Source: Paracoccaceae bacterium (GTDB taxonomy: Bacteria > Pseudomonadota > Alphaproteobacteria > Rhodobacterales > Rhodobacteraceae). From it: DNA of 64,000 bases. The stretch spans positions 53,203-117,202 of the forward strand of contig JAGWVA010000003.1 of NCBI GenBank assembly GCA_028875855.1, written 5' to 3'. The stretch's first letter is position 1. The number at the start of each line of letters is the position of its first letter. Shown here in pieces: positions 47,948 to 56,516 of the stretch. A model generated the notes under the pieces. It worked only from the letters and a program-made list of their open reading frames with translations. It was not told where the DNA came from and made no database searches. The position numbers were made by a program, and so were the translations under genes.

Positions 47948-50288
47948 CGGCAAGGAAGCTGTCGGGCGTCACGGAAATCGAGTCGATCCCGGCCTGGACC
48001 AGAAGCCGCGCGAATTCGGGATCGTTTGACGGGGCCTGTCCACACAGCCCGACCTTTGCCCCCGCCCGGTGCGCGCGTTCGATCACCGTTTCGATCATCC
48101 ATTGCACCGCCGGATTGCGCTCGTCGAACAGGGCGGCAAGTTCGGCGGAATCCCGGTCCACGCCCAGCGTCAACTGCGTGAGGTCGTTCGACCCGATCGA
48201 GAATCCGTCAAACCGCTCGGCGAACTGCTCGGCCAGAATGACGTTGGACGGAATCTCACACATGACATAGACTTGCAGGCCGTTCTTGCCACGCTCAAGC
48301 CCCGCCTCCGCCATCACCTCCAGCACGCGATCCGCCTCTTCGAGCGTGCGGCAGAAGGGGATCATGACGATCACATTGTCAAAACCCATCTCTTCGCGCA
48401 GCCGCCGGATCGCGCGGCATTCCAGCTTGAAACCTTCACGATAAGCTTTTGAATAGTAACGGGAAGCGCCTCGAAAGCCGATCATCGGGTTCTCTTCCCT
48501 CGGCTCGAAGTCGCGCCCGCCCAGCAGTTCGGCATATTCGTTGGTCTTGAAATCGCTCATCCGCACGATGACCGGCTTGGGATAGACCACCGCCGCGATC
48601 CGGCTCAGTCCACGGGCGAGGCCGTCAACAAAATATTCAGACTTGTTGGCGTAACCTCTGGTCAGCTCTGCAAGCGCGTCCTTGGCCTTTGCATCGCGCA
48701 GGGTGTCGAAATTCAGCAGGGCCAGGGGGTGTGCCTTGATCGTGTTGTTGATGACGAATTCCATGCGGGCAAGGCCCACGCCGTCCGTCGGCAGCCGCCA
48801 CCACCGCGAGGCGGCGGACGGATTAGCCATGTTCAGCATGATCCGCGTCCGGGTGTCGGGCACATGATCCAGCGAAAGGTCCTCCACCTCCACCGTGGCA
48901 ATGCCCTCATGCACCGTGCCCGTCTCGCCCTCGGCACAGTTTACCGTCACATCCTGATCGTCATGCAGCACATGGGTCGCCGTGCCCGTCCCCACCACCG
49001 CCGGCAGACCAAGCTCTCGGCTGACGATCGCGGCATGGCTCGTCCGCCCCCCGTGATCGGTGACGATGGCGCTGGCACGCTTCATGATCGGCACCCAGTC
49101 CGGGTCGGTGGTCGAGGTCACAAGGATCGATCCGTCGATGAAACGGTCGATTTCCTTGGGGCTTTCGATCAGGCAGACGCGCCCCGTGGCCACCGCGCTC
49201 CCGACCGACAGGCCGGTTGCCAGAACCGGCCCCTTCCGCGTGACGGTATAGGATTTCATCACCGCCGCCTTCACCCGCGACTGCACCGTCTCCGGCCGTG
49301 CCTGCACGATGAAAAGCTCCCCCGTCTCGCCGTCCTTGGCCCATTCCATGTCCATCGGCTGGCCGTAATGCGTCTCGATCGTCACCGCCTGCCGCGCAAG
49401 GTCAAGGATCTCGTCATCCCCCAGCACAAACCGTTCCCGCTCGGCCTTCGAGGTGGGCACGTTGCGCGTGGTGCGCCCGCGCCCCGTCTCGTAGATCATC
49501 TTCTTCTCTTTCTCGCCCAGCGTCTTCTCGAGGATCGGGACAAGGTCCGGCCGGTTGAGGAACGGCTTGTAAACCACGAATTCGTCAGGATTCACGGCCC
49601 CCTGCACGACATTTTCGCCCAGCCCCCAGGCGGCCGTGATCAGCACCACCTTGTCAAAGCCCGACTCCGTGTCGATCGAGAACATCACCCCCGATCCCCC
49701 GATGTCGGCGCGCACCATCTGCTGAACCCCGACCGAAAGCGCGACCTTCATGTGATCGAAGCCCTTCAGAGTGCGGTAAGTGATCGCCCGATCGGTAAAA
49801 AGCGATGCATAGCAGCGCCGGCAGGCATCAAGCAGATCATCGACCCCGGTGACGTTCAGAAAGGTCTCCTGCTGGCCCGCAAAGGAGGCATCGGGCAGAT
49901 CCTCGGCGGTCGCCGACGAACGGACGGCGACCGAGGGCTGCGCCTTGCCGATGCGCTGGCCAAGCTCTGCATAGGCCGCGCGGATGTCCACCTGCATGTC
50001 CTCGGGCCAATCGCCCGCAAGGATCATCCCCCGGATCGTCCGCCCCGCCTCGGCCAGCGGGATCTTGCGGCTGGCGAAATCGGCCAGAACCGCGCCGATC
50101 CGCTCCTCAAGGTCATTATGCGCCAGATAGGTGCGGTAGGCATCGGCCGTCGTGGCAAAGCCGGCCGGCACCCGGATTCCCTTGGCCGACAGCGCTCCGA
50201 TCATCTCCCCCAACGAGGAATTCTTGCCGCCCACACGGCCCACATCGGCGCGTTTCAGCGTCTCGAAGAATACGACATTGGCGTCCAT
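47916..50288 (-). CDS. ppsA: Phosphoenolpyruvate synthase
   Basis: 790 residues. An N-terminal ATP-grasp domain (VGGKNSSLGEM, VRSSATAEDLP, SFAGQQETFLNV), a central phosphohistidine domain with catalytic His in DHGGRTSHAAIV, and a C-terminal PEP/pyruvate TIM barrel (IGSNDLTQLTLGVDRDS, GLCGQAPSN with the acid Cys). It converts pyruvate, ATP and water to PEP, AMP and phosphate. The order and lengths fit PpsA, not pyruvate phosphate dikinase, which has longer inserts. It lies 93 bases downstream of the 2-oxoacid oxidoreductase operon on the same strand. Confidence 0.96.
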   Translation of the reverse strand: MDANVVFFETLKRADVGRVGGKNSSLGEMIGALSAKGIRVPAGFATTADAYRTYLAHNDLEERIGAVLADFASRKIPLAEAGRTIRGMILAGDWPEDMQVDIRAAYAELGQRIGKAQPSVAVRSSATAEDLPDASFAGQQETFLNVTGVDDLLDACRRCYASLFTDRAITYRTLKGFDHMKVALSVGVQQMVRADIGGSGVMFSIDTESGFDKVVLITAAWGLGENVVQGAVNPDEFVVYKPFLNRPDLVPILEKTLGEKEKKMIYETGRGRTTRNVPTSKAERERFVLGDDEILDLARQAVTIETHYGQPMDMEWAKDGETGELFIVQARPETVQSRVKAAVMKSYTVTRKGPVLATGLSVGSAVATGRVCLIESPKEIDRFIDGSILVTSTTDPDWVPIMKRASAIVTDHGGRTSHAAIVSRELGLPAVVGTGTATHVLHDDQDVTVNCAEGETGTVHEGIATVEVEDLSLDHVPDTRTRIMLNMANPSAASRWWRLPTDGVGLARMEFVINNTIKAHPLALLNFDTLRDAKAKDALAELTRGYANKSEYFVDGLARGLSRIAAVVYPKPVIVRMSDFKTNEYAELLGGRDFEPREENPMIGFRGASRYYSKAYREGFKLECRAIRRLREEMGFDNVIVMIPFCRTLEEADRVLEVMAEAGLERGKNGLQVYVMCEIPSNVILAEQFAERFDGFSIGSNDLTQLTLGVDRDSAELAALFDERNPAVQWMIETVIERAHRAGAKVGLCGQAPSNDPEFARLLVQAGIDSISVTPDSFLAVKRHVAAAES

Positions 50289-50381
50289 TTCCCGGCTCCC
50301 GACCCAAGGTTTCCAAGCTGCGGCATGTTTGACGAAACCCTAGGCAGCGCAGCCCCGGCCTGCCTTGACTTCGGTCAAGGA

Positions 50382-52016
50382 TCAGCCGACTTCGGGGACC
50401 ATCGCGATCGCGCCGCAGGGGCATTCCGCCGCGCAAAGGCCGCATCCCTTGCAGAAATCGTAGTCGATCCGGAACCGCTTGCCCGGGCCCAGCTTGATCA
50501 CCGCATTGTCCGGGCAGACGCCAAAGCAGTTGTCGCATTCGAAGCAGTTGCCGCAGGACAGGCATCGCCGCGCCTCGTAAAGCGCGATGTCCTCGGTCAG
50601 GCCCAGGTCCACCTCGTCAAAGCCGCTCTGGCGCCGGACGAGCGACAGCTGCGGCTGCACCGCACGCGGCGCGTCATCGTAATACCAGGTGTTGAGCGCC
50701 TCGAAGCGGGCCTCCTCATGTTTGGGCCCCGCCTCGCAGGCCCCGCCCCGCAGCCAGGCATCGATGTTGCGCGCGGCCTTCTTGCCGTGCCCGACCGCCA
50801 CCGTGACCGACCGTTCCGCAGGCACCATGTCACCCCCGGCAAAAAGCCCCGGCCGCCCGGTCATCATCCGGGGATCGACCTCGACGACCCCGTCGGGCGC
50901 ACGTATCACGCCGGGCACTTTCGCCAGGAACCCGGTATCCACTTCCTGGCCAAGCGCAAGGATCAGGCTGTCGGCTTCCAGCGTCTCGAATTCCCCGGTG
51001 GGTTGCGGGCGGTGATCTGCATCAAGAACCATCTTCTCGACGGTCACGCTCTCGCCCTCCACCGCCCTGATGGTGCGCAGCCAATGGATCAGAACGCCCT
51101 CCGCCTCCGCCTCGGTCGCCTCGAAGTCATGCGCGGGCATCTCGGCGCGGCTGCGACGATAGACGATCATCGCCTCCTGCGCGCCCAGACGCTTTGCGGT
51201 GCGGGCCGCATCCATCGCCGTGTTGCCGCCGCCATAGACGATGACGCGGCGGCCCAGCCGAGGCGCCTCGCCCAGTTCGACCTGCCGCAACAGGCTGACA
51301 GCATCGAGGATACGACCCGCGGCATGGGCGGGAATGTCGGTCCGCCTGGCAAGATGCGCCCCGACAGCGGTGAAGATCGCGTCGAACCCCTCGGCGAAGG
51401 CGGCCTCGATATCCTCGACCTTCGTGTTCAGGTCCAGCGTCACGCCCATGTCAAGGATGCGGGCGATCTCGGCCTCCAGCACCGCGCGCGGCAGGCGGTA
51501 TTTCGGAATGCCGAAGCGCATCATGCCCCCGGCCATCGGCCCGGCCTCGCGGATCGTGACCATGTGACCGAGGCGGGCGAGATGATAGGCTGCCGAAAGA
51601 CCCGAGGGGCCGGCGCCGACGACCAGCACCCGCTTGCCCGAGGGCGGCGCGTCCGGATGCGGGCGCCACCCCTTCTCGATCGCGTGATCGCCAAGGAAGC
51701 GTTCGACCGAATGGATCGACACCGCCTCGTCCAGCTGCCCCCGGTTGCAGGCATTTTCGCACGCGTGATAGCAGACGCGCCCCATGACGGCGGGCATCGG
51801 ATTGTCGCGCATCAGCGCCCGCCAGGCAGTTTCGTAATCGCCGCTTTCGGCATGGAACAGCCAGTCCTGGATATTCTCGCCCGCCGGGCAAGTCGCATTG
51901 CAGGGGGGCAGCCGGTCGAGATAAACCGGCCGCTCGCTGCGCCAGGACCCGGTGTGATTGTGCCTGCTCGACCCGGGGTCAAGCGTGATGGCGAAGGGTT
52001 TCGGCGTCTCGGACAT
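50382..52016 (-). CDS. GltD-like FAD/Fe-S oxidoreductase with C-terminal ferredoxin domain
   Basis: 544 residues. An N-terminal cysteine-rich helical domain (PCNATCPAGENI, CYHACENACNRG) is followed by FAD (VVGAGPSGLSAAYHLA) and NAD(P) (VIVYGGGNTAMDAA) Rossmann folds, as in glutamate synthase small subunits. The last 85 residues carry two 4Fe-4S motifs (CLSCGNCFECDNCFGVCP and CKGCGLCAAECPCG). It is the last gene of the gamma-alpha-beta oxidoreductase operon and should connect NAD(P)H to the complex or to its ferredoxin. A glutamate synthase role is unlikely without a gltB neighbour. Confidence 0.87.
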   Translation of the reverse strand: MSETPKPFAITLDPGSSRHNHTGSWRSERPVYLDRLPPCNATCPAGENIQDWLFHAESGDYETAWRALMRDNPMPAVMGRVCYHACENACNRGQLDEAVSIHSVERFLGDHAIEKGWRPHPDAPPSGKRVLVVGAGPSGLSAAYHLARLGHMVTIREAGPMAGGMMRFGIPKYRLPRAVLEAEIARILDMGVTLDLNTKVEDIEAAFAEGFDAIFTAVGAHLARRTDIPAHAAGRILDAVSLLRQVELGEAPRLGRRVIVYGGGNTAMDAARTAKRLGAQEAMIVYRRSRAEMPAHDFEATEAEAEGVLIHWLRTIRAVEGESVTVEKMVLDADHRPQPTGEFETLEADSLILALGQEVDTGFLAKVPGVIRAPDGVVEVDPRMMTGRPGLFAGGDMVPAERSVTVAVGHGKKAARNIDAWLRGGACEAGPKHEEARFEALNTWYYDDAPRAVQPQLSLVRRQSGFDEVDLGLTEDIALYEARRCLSCGNCFECDNCFGVCPDNAVIKLGPGKRFRIDYDFCKGCGLCAAECPCGAIAMVPEVG

Positions 52017-53036
52017 TCAATTGCCCCCCTCGATCAGGCCGTAGCGGCGGATATTGGCGTCGGCGATGGCCTGGATCGCGGCGAGCGTCTCGTGATCCTC
52101 GTGGCCGGGCCGAAAGAGATGGGCAAAGCGCTTCTGCGGCCGAAGATAAGCCTCGACCGGCACCTTGCGGCGGATCGGCGTGACCGCTGTCACCTCGCCA
52201 TGTTCGGCCTCGAACAGGGGAAACAGCCCGCTTTCCACGGCAAGCCGCGCCAGCCGGATCGTGTCGTGCGAAGCGGCGCCCCAGCCCAGCGGGCACGGCA
52301 CCATGATATGGATGTAGCGCGCGCCGGACATCGACATGGCGCGGGTCACCTTGGCCTCGAGATCATGCAGATCGGCGACAGACGCGGTTGCGACATAGGG
52401 GATGCCATGCGCCATGGCGATGCGCGGCAGGTTCTTTCCCGTGCCGAAGACATTGCCCGGATGGGGGCCTACGGCCGGTGTCGTTGCCGTGCGCGCGGCG
52501 GGCGGCGTCGCGGAAGATCGCTGGACCCCGGTGTTCATGTAGGCCTCGTTGTCGTAGCAGATGTAAAGCACGTCGTCGTTGCGCTCGAACATGCCCGACA
52601 GGCAGCCGAACCCGATGTCGGTTGTCCCCCCATCCCCGCCCTGCGCCACGACGCGCACATCGCCCATGCCCCGCCGCCGCATGGCCGCGGCGACGCCGGT
52701 CGCGACCGCCGGCGCATTGCCAAAGACCGAATGCAGCCAGGGGATCTGCCACGACGTTTCCGGATAGGGCGTGGTGAAGACCTCGAGGCATCCGGTCGCG
52801 TTCACCGCCACCATCCGCCCGCCCGTGGCCCGCATCGCGGCGTCAAGCGCATAGCGCGCGCCCAGGGCCTCGCCGCAGCCCTGACAGGCGCGGTGGCCCG
52901 AGGTGATGGCGTTCGACCGGTCGATGGAGCTTTGCACCGTGCGCGTGGCCGCATCCATCAGGCGATTGCCGACCGTATGCGTTCCGGTCTGATAGAAATG
53001 GACCTTTTGGCCCGCCTCCGTCCGTTCGGTGGTCAT
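52017..53036 (-). CDS. 2-oxoacid:acceptor oxidoreductase beta subunit (TPP-binding)
   Basis: 339 residues. TPP-binding motif GGDGGTTDIGFG followed by YDNEAYMNTGVQ; N-terminal CQGCGEA with a third Cys in ATGCLEV, ligands for a 4Fe-4S cluster as in PorB. It forms the catalytic centre with the alpha subunit and oxidises a 2-oxoacid, probably pyruvate, to the acyl-CoA with reduction of ferredoxin, or the reverse. Its start overlaps the alpha-subunit stop by 4 bases; the flavin/Fe-S gene follows immediately. Confidence 0.92.
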   Translation of the reverse strand: MTTERTEAGQKVHFYQTGTHTVGNRLMDAATRTVQSSIDRSNAITSGHRACQGCGEALGARYALDAAMRATGGRMVAVNATGCLEVFTTPYPETSWQIPWLHSVFGNAPAVATGVAAAMRRRGMGDVRVVAQGGDGGTTDIGFGCLSGMFERNDDVLYICYDNEAYMNTGVQRSSATPPAARTATTPAVGPHPGNVFGTGKNLPRIAMAHGIPYVATASVADLHDLEAKVTRAMSMSGARYIHIMVPCPLGWGAASHDTIRLARLAVESGLFPLFEAEHGEVTAVTPIRRKVPVEAYLRPQKRFAHLFRPGHEDHETLAAIQAIADANIRRYGLIEGGN

Positions 53037-54310
53037 TCCATCCCCCTCCGCTTTGGCGTCATCCGCCGCACAAGACCCGGGTTCAGCGCCTTGAGAAGAT
53101 TTTCCGCGATGGGGCCTGTGTCGGTCAGACCGGCCGCGCGCATCATCTGCCCCTCGACCGCCGCGCGGTTGAGGTCGAGGAAGGTCACGTCATCCAGCGC
53201 GCCTTCGCCCGCGGCCGCGATCACCCGCGCGATGCCCGCCCGCGTGATGGGCCGCCCGCCAAGCCCGGCGATGACGGTCAGCACCGGCGCCGACAGCCCC
53301 CGCATCGCCATGCGGACGTTGGAGGCAAGGGCACCGCCCAGACCGGGGGCAAGGCTCTTTTCGATGCAGACGACCCGCGATGCGCCGGAAAGGGCGGATT
53401 GCAGTTCTGCCAGCGGAAAGGGCCGGAACGAAGAGATCGAGATCGCGCCGACCCTTGTCCCCTTCTCGCGTTCCGCATCGACCACGTCCTTGATCGTGCC
53501 GTTGACCGACCCGAGGGCGACAAGGATCGTCTCGGCATCGTCGGTCCGATAGGGCCGGATCAGCCCGCCGGCGTCGCGGCCGAAGACCTCGCGGAACTCG
53601 GCCGCCACGCGGGGGATCACGTCCAGCGCGTCGATCTGTTTCTGATGACCGAGGTATTTCACCTCGGTAAACGCCTCGGGTCCGACCATCGCGCCGATGG
53701 AATAGGGATTGGCGGGGTCGAGAACCTGCACCGGATCGAAGGGCGGCAGAAAGGCGTCCACCTGCGCCTGCGTGGGCGTGTCGATCTGCTCGAATGCGTG
53801 CGTCAGTATGAAGCCGTCGACGCAGACCATCGCCGGGCAAGACAGTTCCTCGGCGATCCGGAAGGCCTGGATGTGAAGGTCGGCGGCCTCCTGGTTGGTT
53901 TCGGCGAAAAGCTGGATCCAGCCCGCATCCTTCAGCGCCATCGCGTCGGAATGGTCGTTCCAGATGTTGATCGGCGCGCCGATGGCGCGATTGCCCAGCG
54001 TCATCACGATCGGCAGGCCAAGGCCCGCGGCGTTATAGACCGCCTCGGCCATGAACAGCAGGCCCTGACTCGCCGTCGCCGTATAGGCCCGCACGCCCCC
54101 GGCCGACGCGCCAATGGCGACCGACATGGCGCCAAACTCGGATTCCACGTTGATATAGTCGCAATCCGCCAGCCGGCCGTCCTTCACCATCGCGCCGAGG
54201 CCCTCGACGATGTGGGTCTGCGGCGTGATCGGATAGGCGCAGACGACCTGCGGGCGGCAGAGCGCGATCGCCTCCGCCATGGCTTGCGAGCCTTCGATCT
54301 GTCTCAGCAT
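53033..54310 (-). CDS. 2-oxoacid:acceptor oxidoreductase alpha subunit
   Basis: 425 residues of the PorA type. Blocks include CAYPITPQTHIVE, the glutamate that activates TPP in VESEFGAMS, ATASQGLLFMAE and a C-terminal transketolase-like domain (VVCIEKSLAPGLGG). The pattern resembles pyruvate:ferredoxin oxidoreductase alpha subunits with separate gamma chains. The ATG at 54308-54310 follows GGAGGTCGGG. It lies 10 bases after the gamma-subunit gene. Confidence 0.92.
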   Translation of the reverse strand: MLRQIEGSQAMAEAIALCRPQVVCAYPITPQTHIVEGLGAMVKDGRLADCDYINVESEFGAMSVAIGASAGGVRAYTATASQGLLFMAEAVYNAAGLGLPIVMTLGNRAIGAPINIWNDHSDAMALKDAGWIQLFAETNQEAADLHIQAFRIAEELSCPAMVCVDGFILTHAFEQIDTPTQAQVDAFLPPFDPVQVLDPANPYSIGAMVGPEAFTEVKYLGHQKQIDALDVIPRVAAEFREVFGRDAGGLIRPYRTDDAETILVALGSVNGTIKDVVDAEREKGTRVGAISISSFRPFPLAELQSALSGASRVVCIEKSLAPGLGGALASNVRMAMRGLSAPVLTVIAGLGGRPITRAGIARVIAAAGEGALDDVTFLDLNRAAVEGQMMRAAGLTDTGPIAENLLKALNPGLVRRMTPKRRGME

Positions 54311-54320
54311 CCCGACCTCC

Positions 54321-54881
54321 TCAGACCGTCTCGCCAAGGGCAAAGGCGTCCTGCGCGGCGGCGGCATTGGCCTCGCCCACCCGTCCGGCGAAGCGCGCGC
54401 GGATCGCCTTGAGGACCGAAGCCAGCGACACCACCCCCGTCACCGCCGCAAACGCGCCGAGCAGGGCGGCGTTCGGCAAGGGCCGGCCAATATGGCGCTG
54501 GGCGATCTCGCTTGCCGGCAGGCAACGCCAATGGCCCGGCGGCAGCGCGTCAGTGATGGCGGTGATGCCCAGCTCCGCGGGCGTCTTCGTCGTGTTGACG
54601 ATCAGGTATCCGTCCGGCTTCACCCCCGCGAAGACATCGACAGAATGAAACAGCGTCGGGTCCTGAATGATCAGCGCATCGGGATCGACGATGGGTTCGC
54701 GCAGCCGGATCGGGCGATCCGCGATCCGGCAGAAAGAGGCGACCGGCGCCCCCATCCGTTCCGACCCGAAGGAGGGGAAGGCCTGCGCATGCCGCCCCTC
54801 GTCGAAGGCGGCGACCGACAGCATCTCGGCCGCCGTCACGACCCCCTGCCCGCCCCGCCCGTGCAACCGTATCTCGAACAT
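54321..54881 (-). CDS. 2-oxoacid:acceptor oxidoreductase gamma subunit
   Basis: 186 residues of the PorC/gamma type: GRGGQGVVTAAEML at the start, FPSFGSERMGAPVASF near residue 35 and PLPNAALLGAFAA near residue 135. It is the first gene of the four-gene operon (gamma, alpha, beta, flavin/Fe-S). The gamma chain contributes the CoA-binding region in pyruvate:ferredoxin oxidoreductases. A separate delta ferredoxin is absent; the C-terminal domain of the fourth gene probably replaces it. Confidence 0.92.
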   Translation of the reverse strand: MFEIRLHGRGGQGVVTAAEMLSVAAFDEGRHAQAFPSFGSERMGAPVASFCRIADRPIRLREPIVDPDALIIQDPTLFHSVDVFAGVKPDGYLIVNTTKTPAELGITAITDALPPGHWRCLPASEIAQRHIGRPLPNAALLGAFAAVTGVVSLASVLKAIRARFAGRVGEANAAAAQDAFALGETV

Positions 54882-54972
54882 CCGCGCCTCCGTTGGCTGC
54901 GCGAAGGCTGCGGCAATCGGGGCGCGGCGTCCTTGATGCAGGTCAGACAGGCGCGCGGCGGCGCATCACCGC

Positions 54973-55911
54973 CTAATGATCGGGCGCGGGAATGAATTCG
55001 CCGTCGTCGCCGGGCGGAAGCTGGAAGCGGCCATGGGCCCAGTCGCCCGCGCGCCAGGCCTCTTTCGCGGCCTCGATCCGTTCCCTGGAGGAGGCGACGA
55101 AGTTCCACCAAATGTGGCGCGGTCCCTCCAGCGTCGCCCCCCCGAGAAGGAGAAGCCGCGCGCCCGCCTCCCCGGCCGTCACGGCCAGGCGGTCGCCAGG
55201 ACGGAAGACCAGCATCCGCCCGGGCTCGAACGTCTCGCCGCCGACGGTGACCGATCCCGACAGCACATAGACGCCGCGATCTTCCTGACCGTCAGGCAGC
55301 GGCAGCGCTGCGCCGGGGGCGAGCGTCGCATCGGCATAGAACACCTCGGACGGGGTGGCGACCGGCGCCCTTGCCCCCCAGGCATCGCCCAGGATCAGGC
55401 GAACGGTCTTGCCCTCAGCCTCCAGCACCGGCAGCGCCTCCGCCCCCACATGGGTGAAGGCCGCGGGATCGTCCTCATGCGCAAGCGGCAGCGCAAGCCA
55501 GGTCTGGATGCCGAACATGCGGTAGGGCGCCTGCCGCATCGGACCGTCGGTCCGTTCGGAATGCGTGATGCCCAGCCCGGCGGTCATGAGGTTCACCGCG
55601 CCCGGCTCGATCCACTGATCGGTGCCAAGCGAGTCGCGGTGATGCAGCCGCCCCTCGAAGAGATAGGTCACCGTCGCAAGGCCGATATGGGGGTGCGGGC
55701 GCACGTCGATCCCGTGGCCGGTGAGAAACTCCGCCGGGCCCATCTGGTCGAAGAAGATGAAGGGCCCGACCATCTGCCGTTTGGCCGAGGGCAGCGCGCG
55801 GCGCACCTCGAACCCGCCAAGGTCGCGGGCACGGGGCACGATGACGGTTTCGATCGCATCGACGGCGTCGCCGATCGGGATCTGGGGGTCAAGCAACGGG
55901 CTCCAGCTCAT
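54973..55911 (-). CDS. Pirin family protein
   Basis: 312 residues: two cupin domains. The N-terminal metal site is complete, with His in RPHPHIG, His in HHRDSLG, and His and Glu in THSERTDG. The C-terminal half has the pirin-C domain ending in FNFVAS-like WWNFVASSRERI. Bacterial pirins include quercetinases and regulators of pyruvate metabolism; no specific role can be chosen here. The ATG at 55909-55911 is preferred over one two codons upstream because AAAGGAG lies 6 bases before it. Confidence 0.9.
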   Translation of the reverse strand: MSWSPLLDPQIPIGDAVDAIETVIVPRARDLGGFEVRRALPSAKRQMVGPFIFFDQMGPAEFLTGHGIDVRPHPHIGLATVTYLFEGRLHHRDSLGTDQWIEPGAVNLMTAGLGITHSERTDGPMRQAPYRMFGIQTWLALPLAHEDDPAAFTHVGAEALPVLEAEGKTVRLILGDAWGARAPVATPSEVFYADATLAPGAALPLPDGQEDRGVYVLSGSVTVGGETFEPGRMLVFRPGDRLAVTAGEAGARLLLLGGATLEGPRHIWWNFVASSRERIEAAKEAWRAGDWAHGRFQLPPGDDGEFIPAPDH

Positions 55912-56187
55912 GGGCATCTCCTTTGGCTCTGACCAAGAGATAGCGCAAAACGCGCCCGCGTCCTTCCCCGCCCGAAGCGCAGGCCCGGTGCGGGGATGCA
56001 CAGAGCGCCGGGCGCGGCAAGGGGCCCGGATGGCCGGGGCTGCCACATCGGGCCGAAACCGCCGGCGACATGGGACGGCCGGGCAGGCTTTCGCCCAGAC
56101 CGCCGCCTGTTGCGCGACATCAAGACGGAATCGAGGGGCGTCGCTTAGGGAACACCAGCGCAACAGGGACACCGACAGGAGGAAAGA
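55912..56187. other. Non-coding divergent region
   Basis: 276 bases between the divergent pirin gene and the small ORF. No gene, hairpin with T-run or recognised operator was found. It should hold promoters for both genes. Confidence 0.5.
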
Positions 56188-56436
56188 ATGGCGGGCACAC
56201 CGCGACTGGTCACCGCTCAACTCGATCCCGCAGACATCTTCGAAACCCCTCGCAGCGTGCTTGAGGCCGAGGATTTCAGCCGCGAACAAAAGATCGCCGT
56301 CCTGCGCCACTGGGCCTATCACGCCGGTCAACCTGCCAACGCGCAGGACCGCAACGCCCGCCTCGCCCTGCTCGAGGAGATCCTGATGACCCTGAGCGAT
56401 CTGGGCATCGGCACGGGCTTCATCGAACCGATGTAA
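56188..56436 (+). CDS. Small soluble hypothetical protein
   Basis: 82 residues, acidic, with predicted helices around FSREQKIAVLRHWAYHAG (about 29-46) and ARLALLEEILMTLSDLG (about 57-73). No signal peptide, membrane helix or named family was recognised; similar short helical proteins are common in alphaproteobacteria. The ATG has a strong AGGAGGAAAGA site, which supports translation. It stands alone between pirin and a convergent GT87-like gene. Confidence 0.7.
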   Translation: MAGTPRLVTAQLDPADIFETPRSVLEAEDFSREQKIAVLRHWAYHAGQPANAQDRNARLALLEEILMTLSDLGIGTGFIEPM

Positions 56437-56516
56437 GCGGGGGAGGGCCTGCGTCTTTTACGCCCCCCAAGACAGCGATCTGGGTGGCGGCTGAATCTGG
56501 AAAGGCCGCAGACGGC

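Noticed and set aside
48729..53552. 1607-codon open frame on the plus strand
   Set aside because: It is antisense to ppsA and the 2-oxoacid oxidoreductase genes, which have full motif support. Long antisense frames are usual in high-GC DNA; the translation is rich in Arg, His, Gly and Asp and has no family motif.
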